A stretch of DNA of 64,000 bases from Pseudomonas sp. MAG733B (GCF_036884845.1 NZ_CP145732.1:4464001-4528000), one strand, 5' to 3'; positions 18,098-29,188 are shown, counted from the first letter of the stretch. Program-made: numbers and translations. The notes: generated by a model not told the origin, from the sequence alone.

Positions 18098-18495
18098 TGC
18101 GCGCCCCGCAGCGCATCGATCCGCCGAAATGTTTCGTACAGGGCAATCATGTCGCCCTGAGACATGATCTCCAGCGGAGTCCGTCCATTGAAAAACTCGT
18201 TGTCGTTGGCCATCGACGGGAAGCCGTAGACGTTTTCCGGGTTATCGAAAATCAGGCGCAACGTGGCGTGGATGTTCAGCACGAAGCTGATGCGCTGCAT
18301 CTGATCGGCATCCAGCGCCACCGCCCACTCGGGATCGCGTTGGCGGGCGCGGGTGTAGGTGCTGCGGGAAATGCGCAGGATGCGACAAGCCTGCTCGCTG
18401 GACGCCGCCCATTTCTCAAGGATGCCGACGGCTGCGCGCAGGCCGGTGACGCACTGGTTCTTGGTGAATGTTTGTGCCTGTAGGGCGAGTGACAT
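18091..18495 (-). CDS. Xre/MbcA/ParS-type antitoxin
   Basis: 134 residues. The helix-turn-helix is SSEQACRILRISRSTYTRARQ. The C-terminal toxin-binding domain ends with FFNGRTPLEIMSQGDMIALYETFRRIDAL, the DUF2384 pattern that plugs the RES active site. It is the first gene of the pair and probably the autorepressor, given the palindrome at 18516-18552 just upstream of its start. Confidence 0.88.
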   Translation of the reverse strand: MSLALQAQTFTKNQCVTGLRAAVGILEKWAASSEQACRILRISRSTYTRARQRDPEWAVALDADQMQRISFVLNIHATLRLIFDNPENVYGFPSMANDNEFFNGRTPLEIMSQGDMIALYETFRRIDALRGAQW

Positions 18496-18515
18496 GTCCT
18501 GTTCCCCGTTATGAC

Positions 18516-18552
18516 TCTATAGATTCAAACATAGACATTATGAATCTATAGA
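18516..18552. promoter_or_regulatory. Toxin-antitoxin operator palindrome
   Basis: Perfect 12-bp inverted repeat TCTATAGATTCA / TGAATCTATAGA separated by 13 bases, ending 20 bases upstream of the antitoxin start at 18495. Its place and symmetry fit binding by the Xre antitoxin and autoregulation. The AT-rich arms probably overlap the promoter. Confidence 0.8.
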
Positions 18553-18651
18553 TCAAGATGACGACGACCAGTGGCGCAGGCCCGTTTCCTGACTACATGC
18601 CATGCTGACTATGGGTGATTTCTTCGCCCTCACTCAGCAGAGGTCATGAAG

Positions 18652-19914
18652 ATGAAACTCATGTTTGCGGTCGTCTTCAGCCTCCTGTTTTACGTATCCA
18701 TCCCGGCAAATACAGCGTCCGCCGACGACAGCATCCGCCCCTTCAAGATCGCGGTGGCGCAACAGGATCTGCTCGACCTGCGCCAACGCATCTCGGCCAC
18801 CCGCTGGCCCGACAGGGAAACCGTCGGCGACACCTCCCAAGGCGCGCAACTGGCACAGATGCAGGCGTTGATGCGCCATTGGGCCACTGACTACGACTGG
18901 CGCAAGGCCGAGGCGCAGCTCAACGCATGGCCGCAGTTCGTGACGACCATTGACGGCGTCGACATCCATTTCATCTGGGTGCGCTCCCCCGCTCCCAAAG
19001 CCCTGCCGATGATCATGACCCACGGCTGGCCGGGTTCGGTGTTCGAGTTCGTCCAGGTCATCGGCCCACTCTCCGATCCGGTCGCCCATGGCGGCAAGGC
19101 TGAAGATGCCTTCGACCTGGTGATTCCGTCCATTCCCGGCTACGGCTTTTCCGGCAAACCGAGGGGCACCGGTTGGGATCCGGATCGCCTTGCGCAGGTC
19201 TGGGCGCAGTTGATGCGGCGTCTCGGCTACCAACAATACGTCGCGCAAGGCGGCGACTGGGGCGGCCCCATCACCGGCGCGATGGCGCGGCAGGCGCCGC
19301 CGGGGTTGCGCGGCATTCATCTCAATTTGCCGGCGACGATCCCGCCCGAGGCAGGTGCCGCGCTGGCCGTCGCCGGCCCCGCACCGGCGGATTTCACCCC
19401 GCAGGAACGCGCGACTTACGATGCCGTTGCCAAACTGATCAAGCAGGGAAACCTGGCCTACAGCGCGATGATGGCCGCCCGCCCCCAAACGATTGGCTAC
19501 GGCGTGACGGATTCCCCGGTCGCCCTCGCCGCATTCCTGTTGGTACATCCGGGGTTTTCCCTATGGACGTATGGCGCAGACCCGCAGCAGTTGCCGACCC
19601 GCGATCAAGTGCTGGACGACATCACGCTGTATTGGCTGACCAACAGCGGCGCATCTTCGAGCCGCTTGTACTGGGAAAACAAAGGCCGCAGCCCGCTGTC
19701 ATCCACTGCCCAGAAGACCAGCGAAATCTCGCTGCCGGTGGCGATTACCGTATTTCCGCAAGACGTCTATTGCCCGCCGGAGAGCTGGGCCCGGCGCGCC
19801 TACCGCAATCTGGTCTACTTCCGCCAGGCGGAAAAAGGTGGCCACTTTGCAGCCTGGGAACAGCCGCAGCTGTTCACCGAGGAATTGCGCACGGCGTTTC
19901 GTTCGATGCGTTGA
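18652..19914 (+). CDS. Exported epoxide hydrolase
   Basis: 420 residues. A signal peptide (KLMFAVVFSLLFYVSIPANTASA) is followed by the epoxide-hydrolase N-terminal domain RPFKIAVAQQDLLDLRQRI and the alpha/beta core. The oxyanion motif is HGWPGSVFEF, the nucleophile Asp is in QGGDWGGPI, and the C-terminal His is in KGGHFAAWEQP. The ATG at 18652 has GAGG 8 bases upstream; the ATG at 18646 is two codons earlier. It hydrolyses an epoxide to a diol, probably in the periplasm. Confidence 0.88.
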   Translation: MKLMFAVVFSLLFYVSIPANTASADDSIRPFKIAVAQQDLLDLRQRISATRWPDRETVGDTSQGAQLAQMQALMRHWATDYDWRKAEAQLNAWPQFVTTIDGVDIHFIWVRSPAPKALPMIMTHGWPGSVFEFVQVIGPLSDPVAHGGKAEDAFDLVIPSIPGYGFSGKPRGTGWDPDRLAQVWAQLMRRLGYQQYVAQGGDWGGPITGAMARQAPPGLRGIHLNLPATIPPEAGAALAVAGPAPADFTPQERATYDAVAKLIKQGNLAYSAMMAARPQTIGYGVTDSPVALAAFLLVHPGFSLWTYGADPQQLPTRDQVLDDITLYWLTNSGASSSRLYWENKGRSPLSSTAQKTSEISLPVAITVFPQDVYCPPESWARRAYRNLVYFRQAEKGGHFAAWEQPQLFTEELRTAFRSMR

Positions 19915-19918
19915 GGGC

Positions 19919-21046
19919 TTACTCGGACACCGCGACTTGATTACGCCCACGGGCCTTGGCGCGATACAGCGCCTTGTCGGCGTTGCTCATCAAACTGTGC
20001 AAATCCTTTTCACTGGATTCCATGGACGCCACCCCGATGCTGGCGGTTATGCAGTGCACAGGCCCGGTCATCAGGCCGGAAATGGAGTGGACGAGTTCTT
20101 CGGCGATGTTTTGCGCGGCTTCAAGCGAGGTGTCCGGCAGCAACACGGCAAACTCCTCGCCACCCAGTCGACCGTAGACGTCGGTTTCGCGAAATGACCG
20201 GCAGATGACCACGCCCATCTGACGCAGCACTTGATCACCGACCTGATGCCCGTAGGTGTCGTTGATGTGTTTGAAATGATCCATGTCCAGCATCACCGCA
20301 CATAGCGGCAACTGATAATTCTGGCAATGGTTATACAGGCGCTGGGCCTGCTCGAAAAACGCCCGGCGATTCTTCAGGCCGGTCAGTTCGTCAGTCTGTG
20401 CGGCGCGAGTGGAAATGCTGTGGGCCAGCTCCATTTCACGGGTCAGGCGGAAGGCCGTTTCCAGCGCATCGGAGAGTTTGCGGGTGGCGCTGCACACGAA
20501 TGAGGCAAACACCAGAACGGCCATGGCCATGCCGACTTGCAGGGTCGACGGCTGGAACAACAGCCAGAAGGTACACGGCAGCAACACCAGCGCGATGGAC
20601 ACCACGGTCATGTAGCGATAAGCCGAATAGCACGACACCGCGCTCACGGACATGCCTACGGTAAACAGCATCACCAGCGCCTGGGCAAGCAAATCGTCGG
20701 CCGGCATGACCGCCAGCGCGCCACCACCCCAGATGGCGGCGGACAGCACCAGCGTTCCGAAATAGATGCGTTCCCAGCGTTGCGGTGTGCGCGCCTCGTC
20801 CGGGCTGTGGAAATAGGCCACGAACATCAGGATGCGCAACAACGTCGAGCCCGTCAGCAGGGCGACCCACCAGGCAATGACGCCATGATCAAAACGCTCC
20901 CAGCACAGCCAGCACAGCATGACCAGTGCAAGGAAACTGCCAAAAACCGCTGAAACCGATTGCCGAAACAACTGATGCAACCGGTCGGTGCGCACCTGCT
21001 GGGCGATGAAGCTTTCCTGCTCGAGCCGAAATCCGGGGCCATCCAT
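19919..21046 (-). CDS. Membrane diguanylate cyclase (GGDEF) with I-site
   Basis: 375 residues: about five or six membrane segments to residue ~180, then GGDEF with TDELTGLKNRRAFFEQ and the active loop RLGGEEFAVLLP. RETD sits five residues before GGEEF, a standard RxxD inhibitory site, so product feedback is expected, unlike the cyclase at 4959-6131. AGG lies 8 bases before the ATG. It is divergent from katG and convergent with the epoxide hydrolase gene (4 bases apart). Confidence 0.88.
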   Translation of the reverse strand: MDGPGFRLEQESFIAQQVRTDRLHQLFRQSVSAVFGSFLALVMLCWLCWERFDHGVIAWWVALLTGSTLLRILMFVAYFHSPDEARTPQRWERIYFGTLVLSAAIWGGGALAVMPADDLLAQALVMLFTVGMSVSAVSCYSAYRYMTVVSIALVLLPCTFWLLFQPSTLQVGMAMAVLVFASFVCSATRKLSDALETAFRLTREMELAHSISTRAAQTDELTGLKNRRAFFEQAQRLYNHCQNYQLPLCAVMLDMDHFKHINDTYGHQVGDQVLRQMGVVICRSFRETDVYGRLGGEEFAVLLPDTSLEAAQNIAEELVHSISGLMTGPVHCITASIGVASMESSEKDLHSLMSNADKALYRAKARGRNQVAVSE

Positions 21047-21131
21047 TGAGTTCGCCTGATAATGCTGAGGTGAATGGAGCTATTGTGGCACATTGCTCAT
21101 GGCCACGTGCTCCGCTGAGAGATTGCGCCTA

Positions 21132-21161
21132 TCAGCAACTAATACTCCGACTATTAGCTGA
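21132..21161. promoter_or_regulatory. Imperfect dyad in katG upstream region
   Basis: TCAGC-AAC-TAATA / TATTA-GCTGA around a 7-base centre, with a 3-base bulge in the left arm. It sits in the 390-base gap between the divergent GGDEF and katG genes. CTAT at 21129 and at 21151 are 22 bases apart, the spacing of an OxyR site, but the partner ATAG elements are poor. Peroxide control of katG is expected from the family, not shown here. Confidence 0.35.
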
Positions 21162-21234
21162 CTTCCCAATAGGGGTCTAGCCTTATCTAGCGCCGGCGCT
21201 TTCTGGCCGGTTCAGACCTGATGAGGAGATAAGA

Positions 21235-21330
21235 ATGAGTCAGAAACTGACAGGGCGTACCGTGAGTCCCTGTGTTGGCAATTCCCTTGCCACTCTCGAG
21301 AATACCCACGCGACCACAACGATCAATTGA
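21235..21330 (+). CDS. Short ORF upstream of katG (31 codons)
   Basis: ATG at 21235 has GAGGAG seven bases upstream, as good a ribosome site as any in the window, and the frame ends with TGA at 21330, 105 bases before katG. The peptide begins MSQKLTGRTVSPCVGNSL, with a slight resemblance to catalase N-termini. It could be a leader peptide or the remnant of a decayed gene. No membrane segment. Confidence 0.35.
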   Translation: MSQKLTGRTVSPCVGNSLATLENTHATTTIN

Positions 21331-21408
21331 TCGATATGCCGGTCCCGCAGCCTGTGTCATGGATCTCACTCACCGTTGTCCCGAGCCCGCACCGGGCCGA
21401 ACCGCTGA

Positions 21409-23691
<2,283 letters not shown>

Positions 23692-23709
23692 GATAGCGAC
23701 GTGTAGGTT

Positions 23710-23750
23710 GGCCACTTCGACGATGAACGCGCCGGGGTGGCCATTTTTTT
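23710..23750 (+). terminator. katG terminator
   Basis: GGCCAC / GTGGCC stem with a long internal segment followed by ATTTTTTT, 18 bases after the katG stop. Confidence 0.7.
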
Positions 23751-23804
23751 GAAAACGGGCAGCGCAATGTTGCCCTTGCCGCTTCGATTGTCGCTCATTT
23801 ACAA

Positions 23805-23824
23805 TTGCTAATAATTCTCACTAG
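23805..23824 (+). promoter_or_regulatory. Fur-box-like site before ECF sigma gene
   Basis: TTGCTAATAATTCTCACTAG resembles the A/T-rich Fur box, with the AATAATTCTCA core typical of Pseudomonas iron-regulated sigma genes. It lies 17 bases before the ATG at 23841, where Fe-Fur would block transcription. Confidence 0.6.
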
Positions 23825-23840
23825 CAAAAATTACGATGCG

Positions 23841-24362
23841 ATGAGCAACTCTCTGTCCGCCACTGACCAGCAGCATGTGCAATGCGTCGAAGCCCTGTAT
23901 GTCGGCCACCAAGGCTGGTTGTACGCCTGGTTGCAGCGAAAACTGGGGAACCGGGTGGATGCGGCGGATCTGCTGCACGACACTTTCATGCGCATTCTGG
24001 CGGCCAAACCGCTCCCGAACATTGCCGAGCCACGGGCCTATCTGACCTGTGTCGCCAAAGGCATCCTGGTGAACTGGTACCAGCGTCAGGCGCTGGAGCG
24101 CGCTTACTTGTTGGCTCTGGCGCAAATGCCGGAGTCACTGGCGCCCTCCCCTGAGTTGCGCTTTCTGATTCTGGAAACCCTGCACGAGGTCGACGCCCTG
24201 CTCGATACCCTGCCGCCACTGGTCAAGCGTGCGTTCCTGCTGTCGCAGATCGGTGCGATGAAATACCAGGACATCGCCGAACAACTCGACATCTCGCTCA
24301 TTACCGTCAAACGCTACATGAAACATGCCTTTTTGCAGTGCCTGACGTTGATGCCCGAATGA
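23841..24362 (+). CDS. FecI-like ECF sigma factor
   Basis: 173 residues. Region 2 is LYVGHQGWLYAWLQRKLGN...DAADLLHDTFMRIL and region 4 is YQDIAEQLDISLITVKRYMKHAFLQC. It directs RNA polymerase to the receptor gene downstream when the outer-membrane receptor is loaded. The start is set by family length and position behind the Fur-box-like site. The last bases overlap the FecR-like gene (ATGA). Confidence 0.9.
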   Translation: MSNSLSATDQQHVQCVEALYVGHQGWLYAWLQRKLGNRVDAADLLHDTFMRILAAKPLPNIAEPRAYLTCVAKGILVNWYQRQALERAYLLALAQMPESLAPSPELRFLILETLHEVDALLDTLPPLVKRAFLLSQIGAMKYQDIAEQLDISLITVKRYMKHAFLQCLTLMPE

Positions 24363-25327
24363 GCCGCCCTTCAATGGTCAGCCCGGCCGTGCTGGATGAA
24401 GCCGCCGAGTGGCTGATGCGCCTGACGGAAGGCTCGCTCAACGAGCAAGAACGCGCGCAATGGCAAGCATGGCGAGCCAGCAGCGCCGAATGTGAATACG
24501 CCTGGCAGCGTGCCGAAAGTTTGCTGGGCAAACTCGGCGGGCTGCCGCCGGAACTGGCGATGCCGGCGCTGGATCGCCCGGCCAACCCACAACGCCGGGC
24601 AATGCTCGCTCGTCTGGCGGCGCTGTTGGCAATCGCGCCCGCCACTTGGCTCGGCTGGCAAGTGAACCAGCGTCAGAGCTGGACCGCCGACTATCACTCG
24701 CCGATTGGCGAACGCCGCCAACTGACGCTTGCCGATGGCAGTCAACTGACCCTCAACACCGACACTGCCATCGATGTGGTGTTCGATCAGATGCAGCGCC
24801 TGATCCGGGTGCGCAAAGGCGAAATCCTGGTGCAGACCGCGCCGGACATTCAGGTGCCTTCCCGACCGTTCCGGGTGTCGACCGAGCAAGGCATCATGCA
24901 GGCCTTGGGCACCCGTTTCAGCGTTCGCGAAGACGCCGACACCACACGGCTGGCGGTACTCGACGGCCGTGTGCAGATCGAACTCTATCAACGGCTGCAG
25001 GCCACGCCGATGATCCTCAGCGCCGGCCAACAAACCGAATTTTCAGCCTCCGCGATCGGGCCGGTGACCCATGCCGACAGCGCGCTGACGGCCTGGACCC
25101 AAGGCATGCTGGTGGCGGACGGTATGTCGCTTGGTGAATTTGCAAAGGAACTGGCGCGCTACCGCCATGGCCTCGTGCGCTGCGATCCGGCCGTTGCCCG
25201 AATCCGCATTTCCGGGGCTTTCCCGCTGGACGACAGCCGTCGTGCGCTGAGCATGCTTGCCCTGACGTATCCGGTAAAAGTGACGACGCACTTCGGTGGG
25301 TATTGGGTGACCCTGTCACCGGCCTGA
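24359..25327 (+). CDS. FecR-like anti-sigma/sigma regulator
   Basis: 322 residues. The N-terminal cytoplasmic DUF4880 part (AAEWLMRLTEGSLNEQERAQWQAW) is followed by a single membrane helix (LARLAALLAIAPATWLGW) and a periplasmic FecR domain with SPIGERRQLTLADGSQL, TLNTDTAIDV and ALGTRFSVRED. It transmits the receptor signal to the sigma factor. The start at 24359 overlaps the sigma stop by 4 bases. Confidence 0.9.
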   Translation: MSRPSMVSPAVLDEAAEWLMRLTEGSLNEQERAQWQAWRASSAECEYAWQRAESLLGKLGGLPPELAMPALDRPANPQRRAMLARLAALLAIAPATWLGWQVNQRQSWTADYHSPIGERRQLTLADGSQLTLNTDTAIDVVFDQMQRLIRVRKGEILVQTAPDIQVPSRPFRVSTEQGIMQALGTRFSVREDADTTRLAVLDGRVQIELYQRLQATPMILSAGQQTEFSASAIGPVTHADSALTAWTQGMLVADGMSLGEFAKELARYRHGLVRCDPAVARIRISGAFPLDDSRRALSMLALTYPVKVTTHFGGYWVTLSPA

Positions 25328-25428
25328 CCTGCTCGAAAAAATATTTGCAAAGAGGTGATACTTTTTTCGCGCTGGGCTGGCAAGGGAAGACACACCCCGT
25401 TTCTCTTGCCGACAGGATCACTTCTCAC

Positions 25429-27834
25429 ATGCCCGTTGAACGCGCTTTACGCCTCACGCCGCCCTTTCGCCATGCGATCTTCAGCTTGATGATCGGCGGC
25501 GCCTGCACCCAGGTGTGGGCAGCACAACCGTCATCCATTACCGATACGCGCAGCTATCAGATCCCGGCAGGCCCGCTGGGGCAAACCCTGTCGCGCTTCG
25601 CCGCCGACAGCCGCATCGCCTTGTCATTCGATCCGGCCCTCACCGATGGCCTGCAAAGTCCCGGATTGTCCGGCTCCTATTCGGCGCTTGACGCACTGAC
25701 CCGGCTGTTGAACGGCACCGGCCTGGAAATGACCCAACGCGCCGACGCCAGCTACACCCTCGTGCGCTCGGCCAACACCGGCGCCCTGCAACTGGGCGCG
25801 ACCTCGATCACCAGCCAGCTGTTGGGCGTCACCACCGAAGACACCCACTCCTACACCACCAACGAAGTCAGCATCGGCAAGGGCAACATCAAGCTCAAGG
25901 ACATCCCGCAGTCGGTGTCGGTGGTCACGCGCCAGCGCATGGACGACCAGAACATGAACAGCCTGCAAGACGCCATGCGCCAGGTCACCGGGGTCACGAT
26001 CAAGACCTACAACTCCGGTTCCAGCCTCAATGACGTCTATATGCGCGGCTTCCTCGTGGATCAGGTGCAGGTCGACGGCGTCTCGCAACCCACCGGCCAG
26101 GGCGACATGGCCACCGCGTTCGATCTGGCGATGTACGACCGGGTCGAAGTGTTGCGCGGTCCATCGGGCCTGTATCAAGGGGCCGGCGAACCCGGCGGGA
26201 CGATCAACGTGGTGCGCAAGCGCGCCCTCAATACCTTCGCCCTCGGCGGCGAACTGGCCGCCGGTTCGTATGACCACTACCGATCCTCGGTGGACGTCAC
26301 CGGGCCGCTGAACGATGCGGGCACCGTGCGCGGGCGTTTCATTACTGCTTACGAGAACAACAAATCCTTCGTCGACTACGCCCAGAATGAACGCCCGATG
26401 GTCTACGGTCGCCTGGAATTCGACCTCGATCCGTCCACCACCCTGTCGGTCGGCGGCGCTTACCAGCAAAACCATTCCACTCCGGCTTTCGGTTTGCCGG
26501 CCTACGCCAACGGCAAGTTGCTGGACGTGCCGCGCTCAACCTTCGTCGATGCCAAGTGGAACGAACTGAACGAGAAAGTCTGGGAAACCTTCGCCGAAGT
26601 CGATCACGCCCTCGACAACGGTGGCCAGTTCAAGACCACCCTCACCTACCGCGATGCCGAAACACCCAAGCGTAACTTCACCTGGGCCGACGGCGCGGTC
26701 GATCCCGAAACCGGCGACAGCTGGGCCGTGGCGTACAACTACTACACGCACATCAAAACCATCGGCGCCGACAGTTTCGTCACCACGCCATTCGAAGCCC
26801 TTGGTCGCAGCCATGAATTCACCGTGGGCGCCGAATACCAGCACCTCGACAAAGACTTCACCTACGGCGGTGGCGACTATTTCCCGATCAACGTCTTCGA
26901 TCCGGGCAGCATCGACATCCCGAAGCAGGATTACGTGAAGAACAACGGCAACTGGTCCAAATCCGATCAATACGGCCTCTACACCCGCGCCAAAATCAAT
27001 GTCACCGACTGGCTCGACGTGATCGGCGGTAGCCGCGTGACCTGGTACGAAAGCGATGCAAAAAACGCCAACGCCTTCTTCAACAACTTCGGCAGCGCCC
27101 ACACCAGCATCAACCGCAAGGTCGTGCCGTACGGCGCAATCATCGGCAAGCTGACCCCGGAACTGTCGGCCTACGCCAGCTACACCGGCGTGTTCAAACC
27201 GCAAAGCGAACTGGGTTCCGACAACACGCCCATCGGCCCACGTGAAGGCGAGCAGTATGAAATCGGCCTCAAGCGCGAATTCTTCGACGGGCGCCTGAAC
27301 GCCAGCGTCGCGGTGTTCCGCATCTACGATGAAAACCGCGCCGAATACGACAACGCCACCGCCGCCTACAAGGCACAGGGCAAGGCCCGCAGCCAGGGCT
27401 GGGAAACCGAGTTGAGCGGCAACCTGTCCGACAACTGGAGCATCGTCACCGGCTACGCCTTCACCTCCACCGAGTACCTGAAGTCCGACGATGGCAATGA
27501 AGGCAAGACCTTCAGCACCATCACGCCCAAGCACAACTTCAACCTGTGGACCAAGTACGAATTCACCGACGGCCCGCTCAAGGACTTCAGCGTTGGCGGC
27601 GGCGTGCGCGTGGTCAGCGACACCTATTACCAGCGTGAAGTCAAATTCGAACAGAGCGGCTACGGCATCGCCACGGCCCAGGTCGGCTACAAGATCAACG
27701 ACAACCTGTCGACGACCCTGACCGCCAACAACCTGTTTGATCGCAAGTATTACGACCGCGTCGATGCCTCCTGGGGCACCAATTTCTACGGCGACCCGCG
27801 CACGCTGACGCTGGCGGTGCGGGCGCAGTATTGA
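25429..27834 (+). CDS. TonB-dependent siderophore receptor with signalling domain
   Basis: 801 residues. After a signal peptide (cleavage near QVWAAQ) comes an STN secretin/TonB signalling domain (YQIPAGPLGQTLSRFAADS...LLNGTGLEM), which contacts FecR. A plug follows with IPQSVSVVTRQRMDDQ, LNDVYMRGF and VEVLRGPSGLYQGAGEPGGTIN, then a 22-strand barrel ending in aromatic VRAQY. It belongs to the FpvA/FoxA-like ferric siderophore group. It lies 101 bases after the FecR-like gene. Which siderophore it takes is not visible. Confidence 0.93.
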   Translation: MPVERALRLTPPFRHAIFSLMIGGACTQVWAAQPSSITDTRSYQIPAGPLGQTLSRFAADSRIALSFDPALTDGLQSPGLSGSYSALDALTRLLNGTGLEMTQRADASYTLVRSANTGALQLGATSITSQLLGVTTEDTHSYTTNEVSIGKGNIKLKDIPQSVSVVTRQRMDDQNMNSLQDAMRQVTGVTIKTYNSGSSLNDVYMRGFLVDQVQVDGVSQPTGQGDMATAFDLAMYDRVEVLRGPSGLYQGAGEPGGTINVVRKRALNTFALGGELAAGSYDHYRSSVDVTGPLNDAGTVRGRFITAYENNKSFVDYAQNERPMVYGRLEFDLDPSTTLSVGGAYQQNHSTPAFGLPAYANGKLLDVPRSTFVDAKWNELNEKVWETFAEVDHALDNGGQFKTTLTYRDAETPKRNFTWADGAVDPETGDSWAVAYNYYTHIKTIGADSFVTTPFEALGRSHEFTVGAEYQHLDKDFTYGGGDYFPINVFDPGSIDIPKQDYVKNNGNWSKSDQYGLYTRAKINVTDWLDVIGGSRVTWYESDAKNANAFFNNFGSAHTSINRKVVPYGAIIGKLTPELSAYASYTGVFKPQSELGSDNTPIGPREGEQYEIGLKREFFDGRLNASVAVFRIYDENRAEYDNATAAYKAQGKARSQGWETELSGNLSDNWSIVTGYAFTSTEYLKSDDGNEGKTFSTITPKHNFNLWTKYEFTDGPLKDFSVGGGVRVVSDTYYQREVKFEQSGYGIATAQVGYKINDNLSTTLTANNLFDRKYYDRVDASWGTNFYGDPRTLTLAVRAQY

Positions 27835-27853
27835 TTGGGGTTTGAGCGGTTTC

Positions 27854-27946
27854 TACTCAGGCGGATCGATCTGATCCAGCACCCGGTTCGCCGTTGTACG
27901 GGCATACTGGATCGGTGTCCGGCGGGTTTGGCGTAACGTTGAACAT
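27854..27946 (-). pseudogene. DUF6124-like remnant with internal deletion
   Basis: ATG at 27946 has AGGAG seven bases before it and starts MFNVTPNPPDTDPVCPY, the conserved N-terminus of a small Pseudomonas family (DUF6124, about 110-120 residues). The frame stops after 29 codons at 27857. In another frame, ending at TAG 27854, the same stretch reads TTANRVLDQIDPPE, which resembles the family C-terminus (xVNRALDNxDP). The middle was probably deleted, joining the two ends out of frame. Confidence 0.6.
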
Positions 27947-28013
27947 AGTGAAACTCCTGGCTGGAATGAAGGAGCCAACAAGCAGCGTCCGACAATGTTT
28001 AAAACCCGCTAAA

Positions 28014-28045
28014 CGCTCCAGCTGTTGGAGCGAGCCTGCTCGCGA
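28014..28045. repeat. REP-like repeat
   Basis: CGCTCCAGCTGTTGGAGCG hairpin followed by the GGAGCGAGCCTGCTCGCGA core seen across Pseudomonas genomes; it lies just past the GST stop. A relative is at 59299-59326. Confidence 0.65.
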
Positions 28046-28056
28046 AAATCGCAACG

Positions 28057-28686
28057 TCACGCCAACCCTTCTGCCAGTAGCGCCTTTTGCACCGACGGCC
28101 GCTGAAGCACCCGGCTGTACCACGCCTGAAGGTTTTTCAGCCCGTCGAAATGAATGCCTGCTTTGTAGTAAGACGTCAGCCAATCCGCTTGGCCCCAACC
28201 CGTAAGGGCAAACAGGTAAGCATCGGCGACAGTGAAGGTGTCGCCGAGCAAAAAATGGCGGCCTTCGAGTTGTTTATCTACCCACGCATAACGCGCCTCC
28301 AGTTTCGGCTTGGCCGTGTCCAGGTACTTGCCGGCCAGCCCGGCATAGAGCAGTGGAATAAACCCTTTATGAATTTCCGACGTCAGAAAACTCAGCCACT
28401 CTTGCAATCGATAGCGGTCCAGCGTGCCATTGGGCGGAGCCAATCCCGACTCGGGCTTCTGGTCAGCCAGGTACTGCACAATCGCAGGGCCTTCCCGAAA
28501 GCGGGTGCCATCGTCCAGTTCAAGAATTGGCACGTAACCCAGGGGATTCACATCGTAATAATCAATGGTGCCGTACACCGTGTGTGCGCGGTGATCGACC
28601 TTGAGCAACGCGACATCAAGCCCCAGTTCATTGATCACGATATGGGGGGAAAGAGAGCAACTGCCAGGGATGTAGTAAAGCTTCAC
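28057..28686 (-). CDS. Glutathione S-transferase
   Basis: 209 residues. The thioredoxin-like N-terminal domain starts KLYYIPGSCSLSPHIVINELGL (with the beta-class Cys region) and carries the glutathione motif EGPAIVQYLAD; the helical C-terminal domain has FTVADAYLFALTGW. The start is GTG at 28686, with AGGAG seven bases upstream; upstream in-frame ATGs would add unrelated residues. It is divergent from an HxlR regulator that probably controls it. Confidence 0.88.
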   Translation of the reverse strand: MKLYYIPGSCSLSPHIVINELGLDVALLKVDHRAHTVYGTIDYYDVNPLGYVPILELDDGTRFREGPAIVQYLADQKPESGLAPPNGTLDRYRLQEWLSFLTSEIHKGFIPLLYAGLAGKYLDTAKPKLEARYAWVDKQLEGRHFLLGDTFTVADAYLFALTGWGQADWLTSYYKAGIHFDGLKNLQAWYSRVLQRPSVQKALLAEGLA

Positions 28687-28793
28687 GCGCGATCTCCTAA
28701 TGGGGTCTGCTGCATCACTTCCGTCCGAAAAGTGCTGAAGGACCATCTTAGGGACGTGGTATATAAATAGAAGAAGGCACTTTTTTATCATCT

Positions 28794-28812
28794 AGGTACA
28801 TAAAATATACCT
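28794..28812. promoter_or_regulatory. HxlR operator candidate
   Basis: AGGTA-N9-TACCT palindrome with an AT-rich centre, in the gap between the divergent GST and HxlR genes and 22 bases before the HxlR start. Size and placement fit HxlR-family operators. Confidence 0.6.
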
Positions 28813-28834
28813 GCCATGCCCTGAGGAAAGTTTC

Positions 28835-29188
28835 ATGAAAAAGAACGTGACGGGCTGTTCCGTGGAAGAAGCCATGCGCCTGCTCGGTGGTCGATGGCGT
28901 CTGCTGCTGGTGTCGTATCTCCTCGACGGCCCCAAGCGTTTCAACGAACTGCGCCGCGACGTCCCGGGCATCTCGCAACGAATGTTGACCCTCGACCTGC
29001 GCGCACTTGAGGAAGTCGGTTTGGTGAAACGCACGGTTTACCCGACAGTTCCGGTCAAAGTGGAGTATGAGCTGACCGACGAAGGTGACCGATTGAGACC
29101 CGTCGTCAGCGTGATGCGGGACTTTGGGTTGTGGCTCAAGCAAAGCGGAAAGCTCCAGATGCCGCTGGAGGAAGTGAGTCAGGCTTGA
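28835..29188 (+). CDS. HxlR-family transcriptional regulator
   Basis: 117 residues. GCSVEEAMRLLGGRWRLLLVSYLLDGPKRFNELRRDVPGISQRMLTLDLRALEE is the HxlR winged-helix core, with the conserved N-terminal Cys as possible redox or electrophile sensor. AGGAAAG lies upstream of the ATG. It probably represses the divergent GST gene and itself through the palindrome at 28794-28812. Confidence 0.85.
   Translation: MKKNVTGCSVEEAMRLLGGRWRLLLVSYLLDGPKRFNELRRDVPGISQRMLTLDLRALEEVGLVKRTVYPTVPVKVEYELTDEGDRLRPVVSVMRDFGLWLKQSGKLQMPLEEVSQA

Noticed and set aside
21129..21161. OxyR box before katG
   Set aside because: Two CTAT elements have the right 22-base spacing, but the ATAG partners are poor (3 of 4 and 1 of 4).
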